Shown: in pieces, positions 39,565-63,875 of the stretch
Numbering within the stretch: position 1 is the first letter of the stretch
How the letters are laid out: each line of letters opens with the position of its first letter
NCBI RefSeq assembly: GCF_040436345.1
Contig: NC_133221.1
Span: 31,509,589-31,573,588 of the forward strand
DNA length: 64,000 nucleotides
Direction of reading: 5' to 3'
Source: Pagrus major
Lineage: Eukaryota; Chordata; Actinopteri; Spariformes; Sparidae
Program-made: the position numbers and the translations under genes
Notes under the pieces: model-generated
Database searches by the model: none
The model's input: the letters and a program-made list of their open reading frames with translations, nothing else
Told to the model about the DNA's origin: nothing

Positions 39565-40620
39565 AGATCTTAAAACAGTCAAGTCCAGAGAACACAACAG
39601 GCAGAGGAACAAATGAAAACATGGGTGACAGGTGGGTAGAGTGTATAAAGGGAGTGGTGTATGAAGATAACATATCAGGCCTAGAAACTTCACTCCAAGA
39701 ACCAAAACCTTTTCAACTGGCATCAGCAAGTCAAAGCACTGAAAATTTGACTATGGTTGCTTTTCAGCTCCATTATGTTGTTAGAAAGTGGTAACTGTTT
39801 GCCCAGAGCCTTTGAGACAAGTGCATGACCACTTCAGGAAGTGACAAATTACTAAATGAGTTGATTGCTAGCAGTCTGACAATGACACTGTTAATGTTCT
39901 CTGAGCTCAGGTATGAACAGTGCAGAGATTCAAGACATCAACACAGGATTCTACAACAATGTTAGGGAGTGAGGTGGACAATTTAAAAACATGCAGTTCA
40001 AATTTTTATTCCAGTTTATTACAACTTGAGTCTAATTTTCACACTTTTGTCCATCATTTCCATCAGTTATGGCATTTCACATAACAAATTAACAGTTGAA
40101 AACTAAGAATCAATAGGTCAAGAATCATAAAGGCAGTCTATCCAGATTACTTGAACCACTTTATTTAAAGGTCAAGCTGAAAGTAAGAATTGAGTGAAAC
40201 GGTGCTCATAATCCCCCATTACACAGTACACTACAGTTAGTACAGTCAATCAAAGTTAAAGCAGGAACTGAGTCTATAAACTATGATGGAGGTTTGGGTC
40301 ATAATTGTACTCTTCACCTTCATTTTCTCCTACAAATAAAGCTGGCTAACATAGAGGCTTGTTTCTAACCTGCCAGGTTTGTTGAACCATCAGACTTCTT
40401 TTTAGAGGTGTGGCTGTGTTCCCAGATCTCAGAAAGTAACTTGATGAGTACAATGTGATGCTGGAAAACAAAGCCCAATCTGTAATAAAGCAGAATTACC
40501 GTGTAATGGTGAGGAAAAGGCTTCAGCAAATACCTGTGGCATGGACTTGTAGAAAGCATTTTTAGAGCAGAGACAGCAACACAGTAATGAACAGCCATTT
40601 GATTTTAAGTAAAAAAAAAT
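39563..40620. other. Intergenic, possible suv39h1 3' UTR at the far end
   Basis: No ORF of known family. Minus-strand AATAAA hexamers occur at 40010-40005 and 40020-40015, which could serve suv39h1, but nothing links them to it directly. Confidence 0.3.
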
Positions 40621-40621
40621 T

Positions 40622-40765
40622 ACCTCCGCCGAGGAGGTCATGTTTTCACCCATGTCCATTTGTTGGTGGGTTGGTTTTTCAACAGGATTTCACAAAAACT
40701 ACTGAATGGATTTCCACCAAACTTGGATGGAGGATGGTTCTCGAACCAGAATAGACCCCAGTAAC
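40622..40765 (+). repeat. Dispersed repeat, 'cacaaaaactact' family, copy 2
   Basis: Second copy of the repeat seen at 38736-38880, starting ttacctccgccgaggaggtc. Confidence 0.7.
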
Positions 40766-41154
40766 TTTTGTGCCGATTCTGATTAATTTCTCAGGTATGC
40801 ATTCTAATGCAGTGTCATTCAAGTTGTTACCGCACCCTGTATGGATGGGCTAATAAGCATGCTCATACATCCATTTCTTTCTTGCACATTTAAATGGACG
40901 GATAAAGATATTTAAAATCATGGATTTCATGAATCATTAAGTACTGAAATAAGTCACTGATGTAGTCTTCAATTCACTAGAAATCAGCTCTATATTCTGT
41001 TGGCATAAATTTGATTTGACTGACCTCTGGAAATTGATTTCATTTTGGAAGACTTTGTCATTGTCACTTTCAAAAATGAAAATAAAACTTCATATACAAA
41101 TCTGTACAATTTTTAAACACAAGACAGAGGTGCTGCGTTCCCAGCAGTCCCATG

Positions 41155-52930
<11,776 letters not shown>

Positions 52931-53100
52931 GTTTTCCGCACAGCCGCCAAAATACAAGAAACTATACTGGTGGGGAGTATCTTCCTGCACAGTGGAATGT
53001 AGTGGCTGTTGATTGGATGAGCGTCATCTGTCAGCTCTCTCATTGGTTCAGACGTATCCAGGAGGGCCGGCCGGAAGAAACAAATCGTGCGAAGTTGATG
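52931..53100 (-). promoter_or_regulatory. suv39h1 proximal promoter
   Basis: Upstream of the suv39h1 start on the gene strand there are two CCAAT boxes (plus-strand ATTGG at 53012-53016 and 53042-53046) about 85 and 115 bp before the ATG, and an ETS-type CCGGAAG at 53071-53077 beside a GGCCGG. There is no TATA box. This is the layout of a housekeeping-type promoter (NF-Y and ETS factors are the usual binders). Sites are seen; activity is inferred. Confidence 0.5.
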
Positions 53101-54213
53101 TGAGTGAGTGGTGCTGTGGAGTCCTGTATACTTCTGTACATGTCACACACAACCATTGGAACAGTCATACACAACTAGTAGGGTCAAGAACCTGTACGTA
53201 AAAGTCGCTTCCTATTCATTTTCCTGTTACTATAAATATTATGGATGTCATATCATTAGTGCTGATGATAAAATAAAAGTCAACACTCATATAGAAACTG
53301 ACTGGTTTTGTTAGTCATATCAAAAAGCAAGGTATGTATTTACTTTGATGACCACATCATTGTGGCTTTGAAACAATAGTAATGGTATTATTACATACTT
53401 ACTACTAATATCTGAAACCTGAAACATGTCCATGCTTTAAGCCTACTGCATTCGAAAACAATGGTGGAAAACGTGTCCACATCAGCACTTTCTGGTTATT
53501 TCTGAAAAGTTCTCTGTCTGCACTGAAATGCTAAAATAAATGGTAACACCATTTCCACACCAGTAAAATGATGCATTACAGCCATCATTTGTAACGGAGT
53601 AATATAACACGTTACTTTACTAATAATATTTCAGTAATATATTACTACAGTTATGTCATGTAACGCATTACAATCCACGTTATCGACAGAAGTGAAGCGT
53701 TTATTGTTGTTTTTTTAAGAACCCATCCACACCAACATGATCATGTTAATATAGGCTCTGTGTGTTTAATACAGCAGAGCCTATAAGTTCTTTGTTCAGT
53801 CTCTGTGTGACTGAAATGAGCCTAATGATGAAGCCTGATCCTCTGAGCGCACTTTAATCTACATTCTTTAATCATATATGTCCATGCATTCCTTGTTCTG
53901 TAGACCAAAATACAAAGGCATATAAAAAGAGATTTTTGTCTCATCATGTCATTATAGGCTACATTATGGAATCCTTTGTCTGCCTGCTCATCCCCGTGTC
54001 CAAGGACATACCTTTATTTAAAAAGATCTAGGCTATGTAATCGTTCTATAAAGGGTTTGGGGCATTTTGTTGAAAGTGACTAAAAAGTAGTGTAATAAGT
54101 AATATTACTCCACGCAGACAGTAATATTGTAATGTAATATATTACTTTAAAATGAAGGCAACTGGTAATATGTAATATATTGCATTTTGAAAAGTAACTT
54201 GCCCGACACTGGC
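53101..54213. repeat. Intergenic, with a decayed GTAAC-type repeat
   Basis: From about 53590 to 54212 the text is dominated by 'taatattactcc', 'gtaacgcattac' and 'gtaatatattac' phrases and ends in aaagtaacttgcccgacact, the terminus of a common fish non-autonomous hAT-like repeat. No gene recognised between 53101 and 53590. Confidence 0.5.
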
Positions 54214-54460
54214 TAACAAACGGCTGAATGAGACTACAGAGGTTGTCAGGGACATTAAACGTCATCAAGCCGAGCATAGGGATTCATCTAGTCACTAGTC
54301 CGTGTTTACAGGTGGACTCCTGTTGCAAACTACTCTAACTTTACAACTTGTATATTGATCAGTTTATAATAAAATGTGTATAGTATACTATAGTAAGACG
54401 CTTAGTGTTGGTGGTGCTGGTAATGCTCACTACAAAAATACGTTATCCCTATAAGTCTCT
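54214..54460 (+). repeat. Dispersed unclassified repeat, short copy
   Basis: Shares three ordered blocks with 31060-32625 (see that entry). The two copies differ in internal length. Confidence 0.5.
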
Positions 54461-55268
54461 CTATAACTTTGAGTAAGGAGTCAGAAGGTGAGGAAGGAAC
54501 TCCAGGAACCAGTCTTAACATACAGTGAATACAATTTTAAACATTACCTCATCTGTGAACTTTTGTGCCTGGGTTAGTTATATAGATTGTCATCAGTAAT
54601 GATGGTTGTTTTAACGATGAAGACAACAACTCCCATGAGCCCATGCCCACATATGTGTTTTGAAATCACATACTGATCATTTAAATGTAATATACAAACT
54701 GTTTATGCTTGGAAAAAAAGAGTTATCTTTAATTTGGTGATGCTTTTGTCTAAAGCTATGTATAAATAAGGCTACAATCTTAGCCACAGTAGATCAATGA
54801 GACACAGTGCTGCAGGTATATAATGAGCCTGTACATAGTGGCACAGGATTTCAAGGGCCTTTAAAATCCTATGTTATACGTTCTCATATCTTCATCATGT
54901 TTTTCCACAAACCATCATCGTGTGTGGTACAAACACAACACCTATTAAGCACCAACATTTCCCATGACTTTCACAATGATGAATATTTCCTCGTTCTGCA
55001 GCAGCTTGTGGCAGAAGTGTACAGTTTGGAAAGTTCAAACCTTAAAAATGTGAGCTAAAATCTTCAGTGAATGTGCACCTGTGGAGAGGGAGATTTAACA
55101 CCCCCACACAGTTTCCCTTGTCTTAGGTAAGTATGTGTGCCAGTTTAACAGGGCATAGAGTGTGCAGTTCTCCAGACATGTCCTTAGGGCCCCACACTGA
55201 ACCAAGTCAGCTGTTAAACTTAGACTTACACTGTATTTAGTCTTTTGTTAAAGGTCTTCCATAGTTGG
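54461..55268. other. slc51a downstream region, no recognised gene
   Basis: AT-rich, probably slc51a 3' UTR at its upper end. No clear poly(A) signal could be assigned on the minus strand. Confidence 0.35.
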
Positions 55269-58200
55269 TCAAACCACAGTGACATCCTCAGAGTCCTTAT
55301 AGTTAATATCAGCCTTGACAGTAATGTAGGTCAGATCTACACCATGTTCCTCTGCAGAACTGTGCACCATTGGTTTTGGCCTGCCTGACTGCTGACCTCT
55401 GACCTGAGGGAAGGGGAAACCATCCAGAGGTGCATGCTCTATCCTGCACAGGCTGTCCTCACCATTACTGCAGTGACTGGGGTTGGAAGCACTGACGAGC
55501 TGGTGGCTAGACCGAGCCTCCTGTGATAGCAGGCTGGGCTTGTGATGTGTCATCTGAACATCTTCTGTTTGAACAGCTTTTTCCACCTTCCAGTCACCGA
55601 CAGGAACCTCCACATCCTCCGCCGTGCTTGGCTCCACCTTGCGGAAAGTGTGACGGGCATACAGGCCAATACAGAACATCTCCACAATCACACAGTAGTG
55701 GTAGATCACTGAGGGTGGACAGACAGCACAGGACACAGGTTTGAAGAGCATCAACAGCCAATGTGCACAATGATTACATGTAGAATGAAAGTCTTTTTGA
55801 TATCCTGGCAACACACTGGACACAGAGTTCAAACAGTTAATTACAGAGAAAGCAGACACATGTATCACTGCCGTCGTCTCGTGCAAAAGTGGCAATTCAG
55901 TTTCCCGTCAGCCATATGCATTTAATTGGTTTTTGTATGAGAAAGCCCCTCTATGCTTAGAATGGCAATTTGACTTCTGACACTTTCATTTACTTTCTAA
56001 ATCCTTAAATTTCAGGTTATGAAACGAACTATTTCTCGGTCTAAGCAACAATATTATAGATTTCACACATACACACATATACCATACCCTACCATACCAC
56101 CAGACTACAGAGCAGCTTCTTTTCTGCTCAATTCATCCTCAGCATTCCACCATAACAAGTTGTTTATTATGAAAAATGTAATCAGGATAAGTCAGAATCG
56201 AACCTGGTGACATGCATTAGGTTAACTATAATAATTATACAAAAATAGCCGAATCTTCTCACTAACGGCCTTGTTTGCTTATGTCATATAGAGACATCAG
56301 TATTAGATTGAGATTATTACATTTCAAAACCAGTTAAAAGTTATTTGTAGTACATTTAAACAATAACAACATTAATAATTGATAACATCAATATGCTACT
56401 GACTGTTGAGTTTTGAATGTGACATATCGATGGATAGCAAAACATTTGCAGGAATAAGGCAAACATAACCAAAACAGATGATTGACCTAGACATGGAAGT
56501 TACATCACCAGCACCTTTAAAACTCATCTCTTATGTTTATGAGTGGTTTGAAAAACACCTGCTAGTTGTTCTTCTAAACTACCTAGGCAATGCTAAATGT
56601 GATTTGAGAGTGAGATTGGAGGAGGCGAGATTTGCTGTGACTTACACTGGGACCTGGTCAGGACAGAGAAGGGTGGTGTGCAGGGGATCACCTCCAGAGC
56701 ACCCATGGTCTCTAAGATGCCACTCTGCAGGCCACACAGCACCAACACTAAAATGATGCAGATGAATTTGGCCCTCAGTCCATAGCCATGTAGAGCACTC
56801 TTGGTGGCTTTGTAAAACAGAAGGTGACCGTAGAAGGACACGAAGGTTGACACACAAATGATACCATTCACATACAGGTTGGGGTTGACTGAATCCACCT
56901 GGGAACAAGAAGGCGGTTGTCACTTATTTTATCCTTTTACCTATACTGTGCTGTTTGGTGTGTGGACTCCAGTGGAGTCCACTTGCAATCGGATCACTCA
57001 GGACAGATGTTAAAACCAGGTCTGAATTCCGTCAAAGTGTTTCTAGCTGAATGTCCTCACCGGAAGGCAAGGTCATATTCTCCTACTGGCTGCATCCCAC
57101 TGCCTCTCTGATCTCCAACAACTCTGTGTTTTGTTGTCTGAAATAATTATAGTGGAGATAACAGCACATCGCCATCGTGGTCGTCATATAGCCTATTTTG
57201 AAAACATACAAAAATTGTTGAATGCTTTTGGAGATGGGGGTTTATGATGCTGCTGCTGACAATCTGACAAGCACTTAATTTGAAGCATAGTGAGGCCTTT
57301 AGTCCTGGTTATGGAATACTTTATTTGCCGCTTTCAATTTGAACAATTCCAAAGACTTCTGATCTAGTCAATGAAGGTAAAAAATCATTGTGAATGAGAA
57401 GATGATTGTTACTTTAATTTAGACTCAGTTAAAGGTGTAAGAATATGGCCAGAATTCAAATGTAGCTCCAAAAATATAGGGGGCAGCAGATCACTAGAGT
57501 ATCCAACAACTGCTGCTCTTTGCTAGCTAACCATGCTGGAGCTAGCTACCGTTAGCTAACTAGCTCCCGACTCAGTTAGTCCTGCAGCCAGTGGCTCTAG
57601 AGTGTGACTGGACTTAGACCTCAGATCACAGGGGGAGCCACCGTGGGCAATGGGGCTTGGCTCAACTGGGTTTAGCAACCTGAGAGTGAACACAGCTGGA
57701 CTGAACACAGCCTCTCAGGCCTACAGTTGCCTGTTTAAGACAGGATACAGCACAGACTCTCTGACTCTGTACAGAGATGTCTTTGACAACTGTTGTCTCT
57801 TCACATTCTTTAAAAATGTTCATTTTTTGAATATTTTGAACATAAATTTTGGCCATTTCTTACAAAGTGCCTCCTTTAGAGAAATGTCTATTATCAATCT
57901 ATTATCAATTAAATAATTTACTTTGATAAAAAAGACAACATTTTTTTAAACAGTGTGAAGAAGAAAAGGGCTGAGGAAAAACACAGATCATCCTCGCTTT
58001 AAAATATATATTAAATCACCACAGACTAAGCTTGACTACATGATGCTTGTTATGAGAATCAGCACAGACGGAGGTCCAAAATAAAGGACTTACATCACCG
58101 TAGTCATACTGTTCATCTGTCCACAGGACCAGAGTGACAAAGAACAAGATGCTGCGGACAACAGAGAGCTGCAGCACAGCGGCCATCATGCAGACACAGT

Positions 58201-61200
58201 TGTTGCTGCACACGAGAGAGGGGACAAAACCTTTAATGTTAGCAGCATGTCGAGTCACATTGCTCACACACTGCATTTTATACACTCATACTACAATCAC
58301 ATCAAACTGTTGAACATTCATGTATGTATGTGCATGCATTTCATTGTGATATTGTCAATATTCCCCAGGTGCTGGTAATAGATAACTCTGGTCATTGTTG
58401 TGCATGTGCGTGCTAAAAAGAGCATGTTCATTGAATGTGCTTTTTGATGAACAGTGTTAACTCACGCCAACACTCAAAAGTACGAGTAGGCATTAATAAA
58501 GTGCCATTAATAAAATGGGTAAGGTTTCATATCAAATACTCGAGGCACTGAAGCTCAAGTTTCTTGAAATTCATTAGAAATCCAGTGGTGGGTGATATTG
58601 TATAGCCCAGAGCCCTTGAGGCTCTGCTAACAACTGTTTTCAACACGGAAATGGGATAAATAATCACAGAAGACATTCAGCGTTTATTATTATGACTTTA
58701 TTTTCCAAAAAAAAAGACACTGCAGTTCAGCGGTGGATAACGAAGCTGCTGACAGGGATACGATCGCACCGGAGGCCTCATTTGCACAACGGTGTGGGCA
58801 AAAGTACGTTAGTAACATGCAGCTTTCCAGAGATACAGTATTTAGCATGTCGTGCATGACATATTTGATGTTGAATATGACATTCTTGATGACGAGGTTT
58901 GTGATAATAATTTCAAAGAAATCCTTTTAGTAATGCATTAATACTAGTTTTTTTTTCACTGCTATAAGTGATACATTGTTGTACCCAACACTATTTGGGG
59001 CCGGGGATGGATGGGTAAGCGGCTGTGTGAACTGAACAATGAACTAGCTCTTGAGAAGTGTTAACATGCACAACAATGACTCTGGCACAAAGTCATACTA
59101 ACAACCAATAACACAGACTGGTCTTAAGATGATGCACCTGTGATGGTCACTAGACGTTAACTCCAAAACCAATCCTTGACTCCGTTTAAAAAAAATCCCA
59201 CATTCAGTGCAGATTTTGTGTCTGCTGTATACCTGTTGATGGCCACCATTGGCAGACAGCAGCAGCAGCAAAAGGGGAAAGGATCTGGAGATACCTGCTG
59301 TCCAGATAAAGCAGCCAGCATACGAGCTTTCCCTCCAAAGAAATCTGTGATCAGCCCCATGAATTTCAGCAAGGTGATGGAGTGATACCTGCAAAGACAT
59401 ACTCACTAAGACAGGAACAGCAATGTGCGGCAACAATGTACAGTAGATGGGATTACAGTCTTTTATTACAGCATTCTCCTAAAGAACTGCAGTAGATGGG
59501 GACCTAGTATCAGCATGGGGGTGAGTAGAAAATGACTGAATTATTTTTTTTCTGATCAGCTGTTCCTTTAAGTTTATGTCAAGACTTGTTAACTCACAGT
59601 GAAGCAATGAAGTTACACAGTGAGGAAGAGCGTGGCACATACAGCGCTAAAAGGGACGTCAGGGCAAATACCTGCAAGAAAAGAAACATTCAAAGAGGTA
59701 CATTGTAGTCGCAACTTGGACCAAAGATACTTCAGATTTAAGGTGGTCACTGCTTTGGTTTTGTGTGAATGAGGAGATGTTACCGGGTACATTCCTAGTA
59801 TCCAAAGGTACAGCCGTTTTCGTCTGGATGAGGGGATGTGGCGCAGGAAGAAGCCCATCTCCTCCAGAAACAGCACCAGTAAAATGACAGCCAGACCAGC
59901 AGGGATGAGAAAGAGCCACAGCTCATCTTTAATGGCTGAAAACACATAGTCATATAGTCTGTTTAAAAAAACACTGCCAGTCCGTCAGTTCTATCCTGGC
60001 ACTAGCAGCATCTCAAGTGACCATTTGTGACTGGATCTCACCTGCCTGCTCTATATATTAATAAACACATACAACACTGGAACAAACGGACTTTCTTTTT
60101 ACAAAAAGAACAAATAAACTAAATGTAACTTAGTTATGGAATTAACCACAAGGCTTGAATAGTTAGTAATTACAGGCAACAGGGACTTTCTCCAAAGGCA
60201 GCAAAGAAGTAACCCTTATTATTTACCATTTACTTTATTTGTAAAATTTGACATGTTTACCATCAATGAAATGTCTTCTCTCATAAATATAGTGTAATTG
60301 TTACAATCAGTTGAAACAGTGGGTTCAAACAGCTGCTACATTTTAGAAGGGAAGACACACTTTAGCCACAGGAGCAGACAGGCTGGTACAGCCATGCTGC
60401 CACAAACTGACACTTTTTACAGGGAAACAAACAACTTCATGTTTTAGTGCTGAATTAACAAGAAGGCTCCAATGATTTAGAATTTGTCATAGGTGTTTCA
60501 AAAAGGTTTTTAAGATTCTCCTCATGCAACAACTCTCAAAATTGCATGATTTGTTAAGGGAGTCTGGTGATATTGCAGTTATTAGTTAAGTGATTGGACC
60601 AGTTGAAACAGTGTGTTCACAAACATCTGCTGCTAACATTGGCAGGTTAAGAGAGCAAAAACACATCATCTACATTACAGTGGATCACATGGAAATCAGA
60701 CAGTGTGTAATCCAGTCTGCCCATTGTTTCTTCGTCTTCGTCTTCGTCTTCGTCTTCGTCTTTCGTCTTCGTCTTCCACAGTTGAGAAGGCAGTCCTTCA
60801 ATGTAGTCCATGACACATGTGCGTACACACTGCTAAAAGCATGTGGTCAAATGTGGCCTGTGATCTCAGATATGTCCTCAATGCATCTTGGGAGCCTTTA
60901 CACCTAGACTTAGAGCTGTCAACTTGTGAATGGATCCCTCTGGACGCATGTTCAAACCAGGTCTGAACAGTGCCAGAGACAAGCTGACACGTCATCCCAG
61001 CTCTAAATATCTTAGTTATTGCTCCATGTGTTGTCTCACTGCAACACACATGGAATAAATCTAAATAAATCTTGCTAATGAGACCTTACCACCAGCTCTC
61101 TGAGAGGCACAAACTGAGGCTACGGTGTGCTAATATCTAACATTATACATGGTGGCATTTCTTTTCAGTGAAACTAATGTACTGCTGAAAAAATGGTACA

Positions 61201-62353
61201 TTATCTAGGTTTTGCACCATTAGCAGCGGGGGGAAATATATACTATGGTTGGTTGTAATCTTTAAAATTACTCTTACCTGTCCAGCAGGACACTTCTGCA
61301 AACATTTCTCTATCATCAGAGATATCCATCTTGGAAAGGCAAACACATTGTAGTTGCCTTTCCAAGATGGATATTGCTGTTTTATGCCGTCGCTTGTCCC
61401 GATCTTATTTAGTGTCTTAGAGTTTCTGTTTCTTTGTTCAACGATTCATTCTCCTGTGAGCTCTCTTTTCTTGTACTTTTTTAGTACAAAATAAGTATGA
61501 TCCACCATCCTTTATCAGATTGTGGTGAACTTGCAAGCCACTCGCTCTTCTTCTTCTTCGTCTTCCAGCCGGTGCATTTCCAGCCCAGTAAATTTAAAAA
61601 AGAGAAATGCCCTCAATAGTGCCAGGTTTGTCCTTTCTAGGCTACTGTAGAAACATGGCGGTGCATCATGGCGACCTCTGTGGACAGGGACCTGCTCTCT
61701 ATGTAGATATAAACGGCTCATTCTAAGGTCATGAAAACACAACAACTCTTATTTTCGGGTGATTATACATGAATTAAAACATACTTATGAATATTATTTT
61801 CTATTTCTGCCAAGTCTGTTCTGCTTGATGCCACTGCTTATTACACACTGTACCTTTAAGAATATCCAGCCATTATTATTACATAGCCTTGGTCACAGTA
61901 TTGTTTTAAGGATCCTTGACTGTTTAATCCTTCTGACAGAGAAAATCAACACCTTAAAAAACAAGTGCTAAATATCCTCACCAAAGCCAAGTAGAGAAGA
62001 AATTGAGAATTTTTATCATTCTATATTAAAGCCAACACCCCATAATTTTCAACTATCAAGTAAGCAGAGAACTTTACTTACCACTGAAGATTTGTGATGA
62101 CAAGGGGATCTCAGGCCCAATCCAGCTGCAGTTGGCCCCTCTGCCCATTCTGTATATAATTTTACTTTACACTCTGTCCACGTGTCACACAACAAACACA
62201 CATGCAGATAGGAGTCAATTTTACACAGTCACCTACAAAAACCTACTTCTTCCTAATGATGACACGGCACCAAACTAACCTTGTAACCTCCCTGGATCGG
62301 GGATGAGAGGCCGTGGTGTTTGAAATGGTTTCCACAGGCTCCTGTCCTGTCAT
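55269..62353 (-). CDS. slc51a: Organic solute transporter subunit alpha (SLC51A)
   Basis: Basolateral membrane subunit that, paired with SLC51B, exports bile acids, steroids and conjugates. I assembled eight coding exons: 62353-62280, 62149-62082, 59935-59784, 59671-59598, 59388-59233, 58205-58094, 56898-56646 and 55708-55269. All junctions are GT-AG and in frame, giving 442 aa. The start at 62353 is the first in-frame ATG after an upstream stop; a downstream Met at 62148 is an alternative. Visible: NTT and NCS glycosylation sites in the extracellular N-terminus; TM1 LIPAGLAVILLVLFLEE; MYPVFALTSLLALYVP; KFMGLITDFFGGKA; the diagnostic cysteine run in PFPFCCCCCLP; ILFFVTLVLW; YVNGIICVSTFVSFYGHL; ICIILVLVLCGLQSGI; IPCTPPFSVLTRSQLIYHYC; and a long cytoplasmic tail. 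The family normally has seven membrane segments. No lesions. Confidence 0.93.
59460..59575. repeat. TTAA MITE family fragment in slc51a intron 4
   Basis: Matches parts of 38370-38460 (cagcattctcc...gcagtagatggggac) and the right terminus of the MITE at 39168 (gtgagta.a.aatgac...ttcctttaa). It lies between the exons at 59598-59671 and 59233-59388. Confidence 0.55.
60727..60776. repeat. (CTTCGT)n hexanucleotide repeat
   Basis: About eight units with one extra T. Confidence 0.92.
61322..61374. repeat. 21-bp perfect hairpin
   Basis: Arms 61322-61342 and 61354-61374 are exact reverse complements with an 11-nt loop. It lies in slc51a intron 2. It is short for a precursor microRNA and is probably a fold-back mutation. 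Confidence 0.9.
62150..62279 (-). other. slc51a intron 1 (130 bp)
   Basis: Donor GTTAGT at 62279-62274 and acceptor TATATACAG ending at 62150. Its removal joins the 74-nt exon to the next in frame. Confidence 0.6.
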
Positions 62354-62920
62354 TTCCGTGTTGACCTGACTAATCCCTGTCTGACGAGAGACATTAATGA
62401 TTGACTAAGTACAGGTAGGAGGACAGGTTGGGGATCTAAGTCCATCCTGCACTAGGAAAGAAGTTCACCTACTGTAAGAAGGACAATTCATTGAAAAGTA
62501 GACCTGTGTAGGGCTGGTTAAAGTTCCACTAGTCAATATTCTTATATAAACAGGGAGTCAAATGACTACGTTTGAAATATGAAATGTCCTTAGATGTTCC
62601 CTCAGCTCTCCAAAGTGTTTTAGCCGGTTGATTTGGTATTACGCCACATTTATTGCAGTTGTTTTCAGTGAAAAATGTCTGATAAAGCCACTGTACACCA
62701 CCTGCTTAGCACCAAACAGCAGACAGCGCTCCATCTTACCCTCACTCATGAACAACTTGAAGTTCTTCCCTCCTCTTCCTCCTGTCGTCTTCACATCGTG
62801 ATGTCATATACCACTCCAGATGTTCAGTCCGTACCAGCACAGATCCTGATATGTTGAGGGCTTTGTGATACTAAGGGCTACCATCTGGGAACTTGAAGAC
62901 TCAGGCTAGATGTGTAGGAT
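62354..62920. other. slc51a upstream region
   Basis: The probable promoter lies here. I see no confident TATA or CCAAT arrangement and no other gene. Confidence 0.35.
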
Positions 62921-63628
62921 ATCTCTGTACTTTGCTCTGTTCAGCTTTCCCTCAACCCTGACCAGTCACCCAGTCCCTGCCGCTGAAAAACACCCCCAAA
63001 GCATGATGCTGCCACCACCATGTTTCACCGTTGGGATGGTAGTGGGCAGGTGATGAGCGGTGCCTGGTTTCCTCCAGACATGATGCTGAGAATTGAGGCC
63101 AAACAGTTCAATCTTGGTTTTATCAGACCAAAGAATCTTGTTTCTCACAGTCTCAGTTTCCTTTAGGTGTTTTCTTGCAAACTTTCACTGAGGAGAGGCT
63201 TCCGTCTGGCCATTCTGCCATAAAGCCCAGATCGGAGGAGTGTTGTTGTGACGGTTGTCCTTCTGGAAGTTTCTTCCATCTACACACAGGATCTCTGGAG
63301 CTCAGCCAGAGTGAGCATCAGGTTCTTGGTCACCTCTCTAACCAAGGCCCTTCTCAAGTGATTGCTCAGTTTGGCCGAGCGGCCAGCTCTAGGAAGAGTC
63401 CTGCTGGTTCCAAACTTCTTCCATTTAAGAATTATGGAGACCTTCAGTGCAGCAGAAATGTTGTGCCTGGACACCCAAATATTGATTTGATTTAGATTTC
63501 TCTTCTGTTCATTCACTGCATTTTATTAATTGATGAAAATAAACTATTATTAACACTCCCATTTTTGAAAGCATTCTTAGTTTACAGCATTTTTTTCACA
63601 CCTGCCTAAAACTTTTGCACAGTACTGT
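62921..63628 (-). mobile_element. Tc1-like transposon remnant
   Basis: The minus strand reads transposase pieces: 63516-63280 (helix-turn-helix region with KVSIILKWKKFGTSRTLPRA and GRSAKLSNHLRRALVREV) and 63148-62966 ([35 protein letters not shown]). The first catalytic aspartate is present; the C-terminal half with the second D and E is missing. The right terminal sequence is aaaacttttgcacagtactg, followed by TA (63609-63630). Confidence 0.82.
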
Positions 63629-63784
63629 ATGTATATACACACTATACATATACACACACACACACATATATATATACACAGTATATATACATACATAGTG
63701 TATTTATATATATATATATATATATATTCATATATATATACACAGTATATATACATACATAGTGTATTTATATATATTTATATA

Positions 63785-63850
<66 letters not shown>

Positions 63851-63875
63851 GTACACACACACATATATATCATGA
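63629..63875. repeat. Compound (TA)n/(CA)n repeat
   Basis: TA-rich tract with a repeated 'acacagtatatatacatacatagtg' module at about 63676 and 63741, a short tandem duplication inside the microsatellite. Confidence 0.92.

Larger units (their letters stand above)
59936..62081. other. slc51a intron 2
   Basis: Intronic, no gene seen. It holds a CTTCGT hexanucleotide tract (60727-60776) and a 21-bp perfect hairpin (61322-61374). Confidence 0.6.

Noticed and set aside
55523..55744. Plus-strand 73-codon ORF opposite the last slc51a exon
   Set aside because: Shadow of the slc51a C-terminal coding exon.
61322..61374. Hairpin as a microRNA precursor
   Set aside because: The stem is only 21 bp, perfectly paired, without the usual flanking helix or bulges. 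Small-RNA data would be needed.
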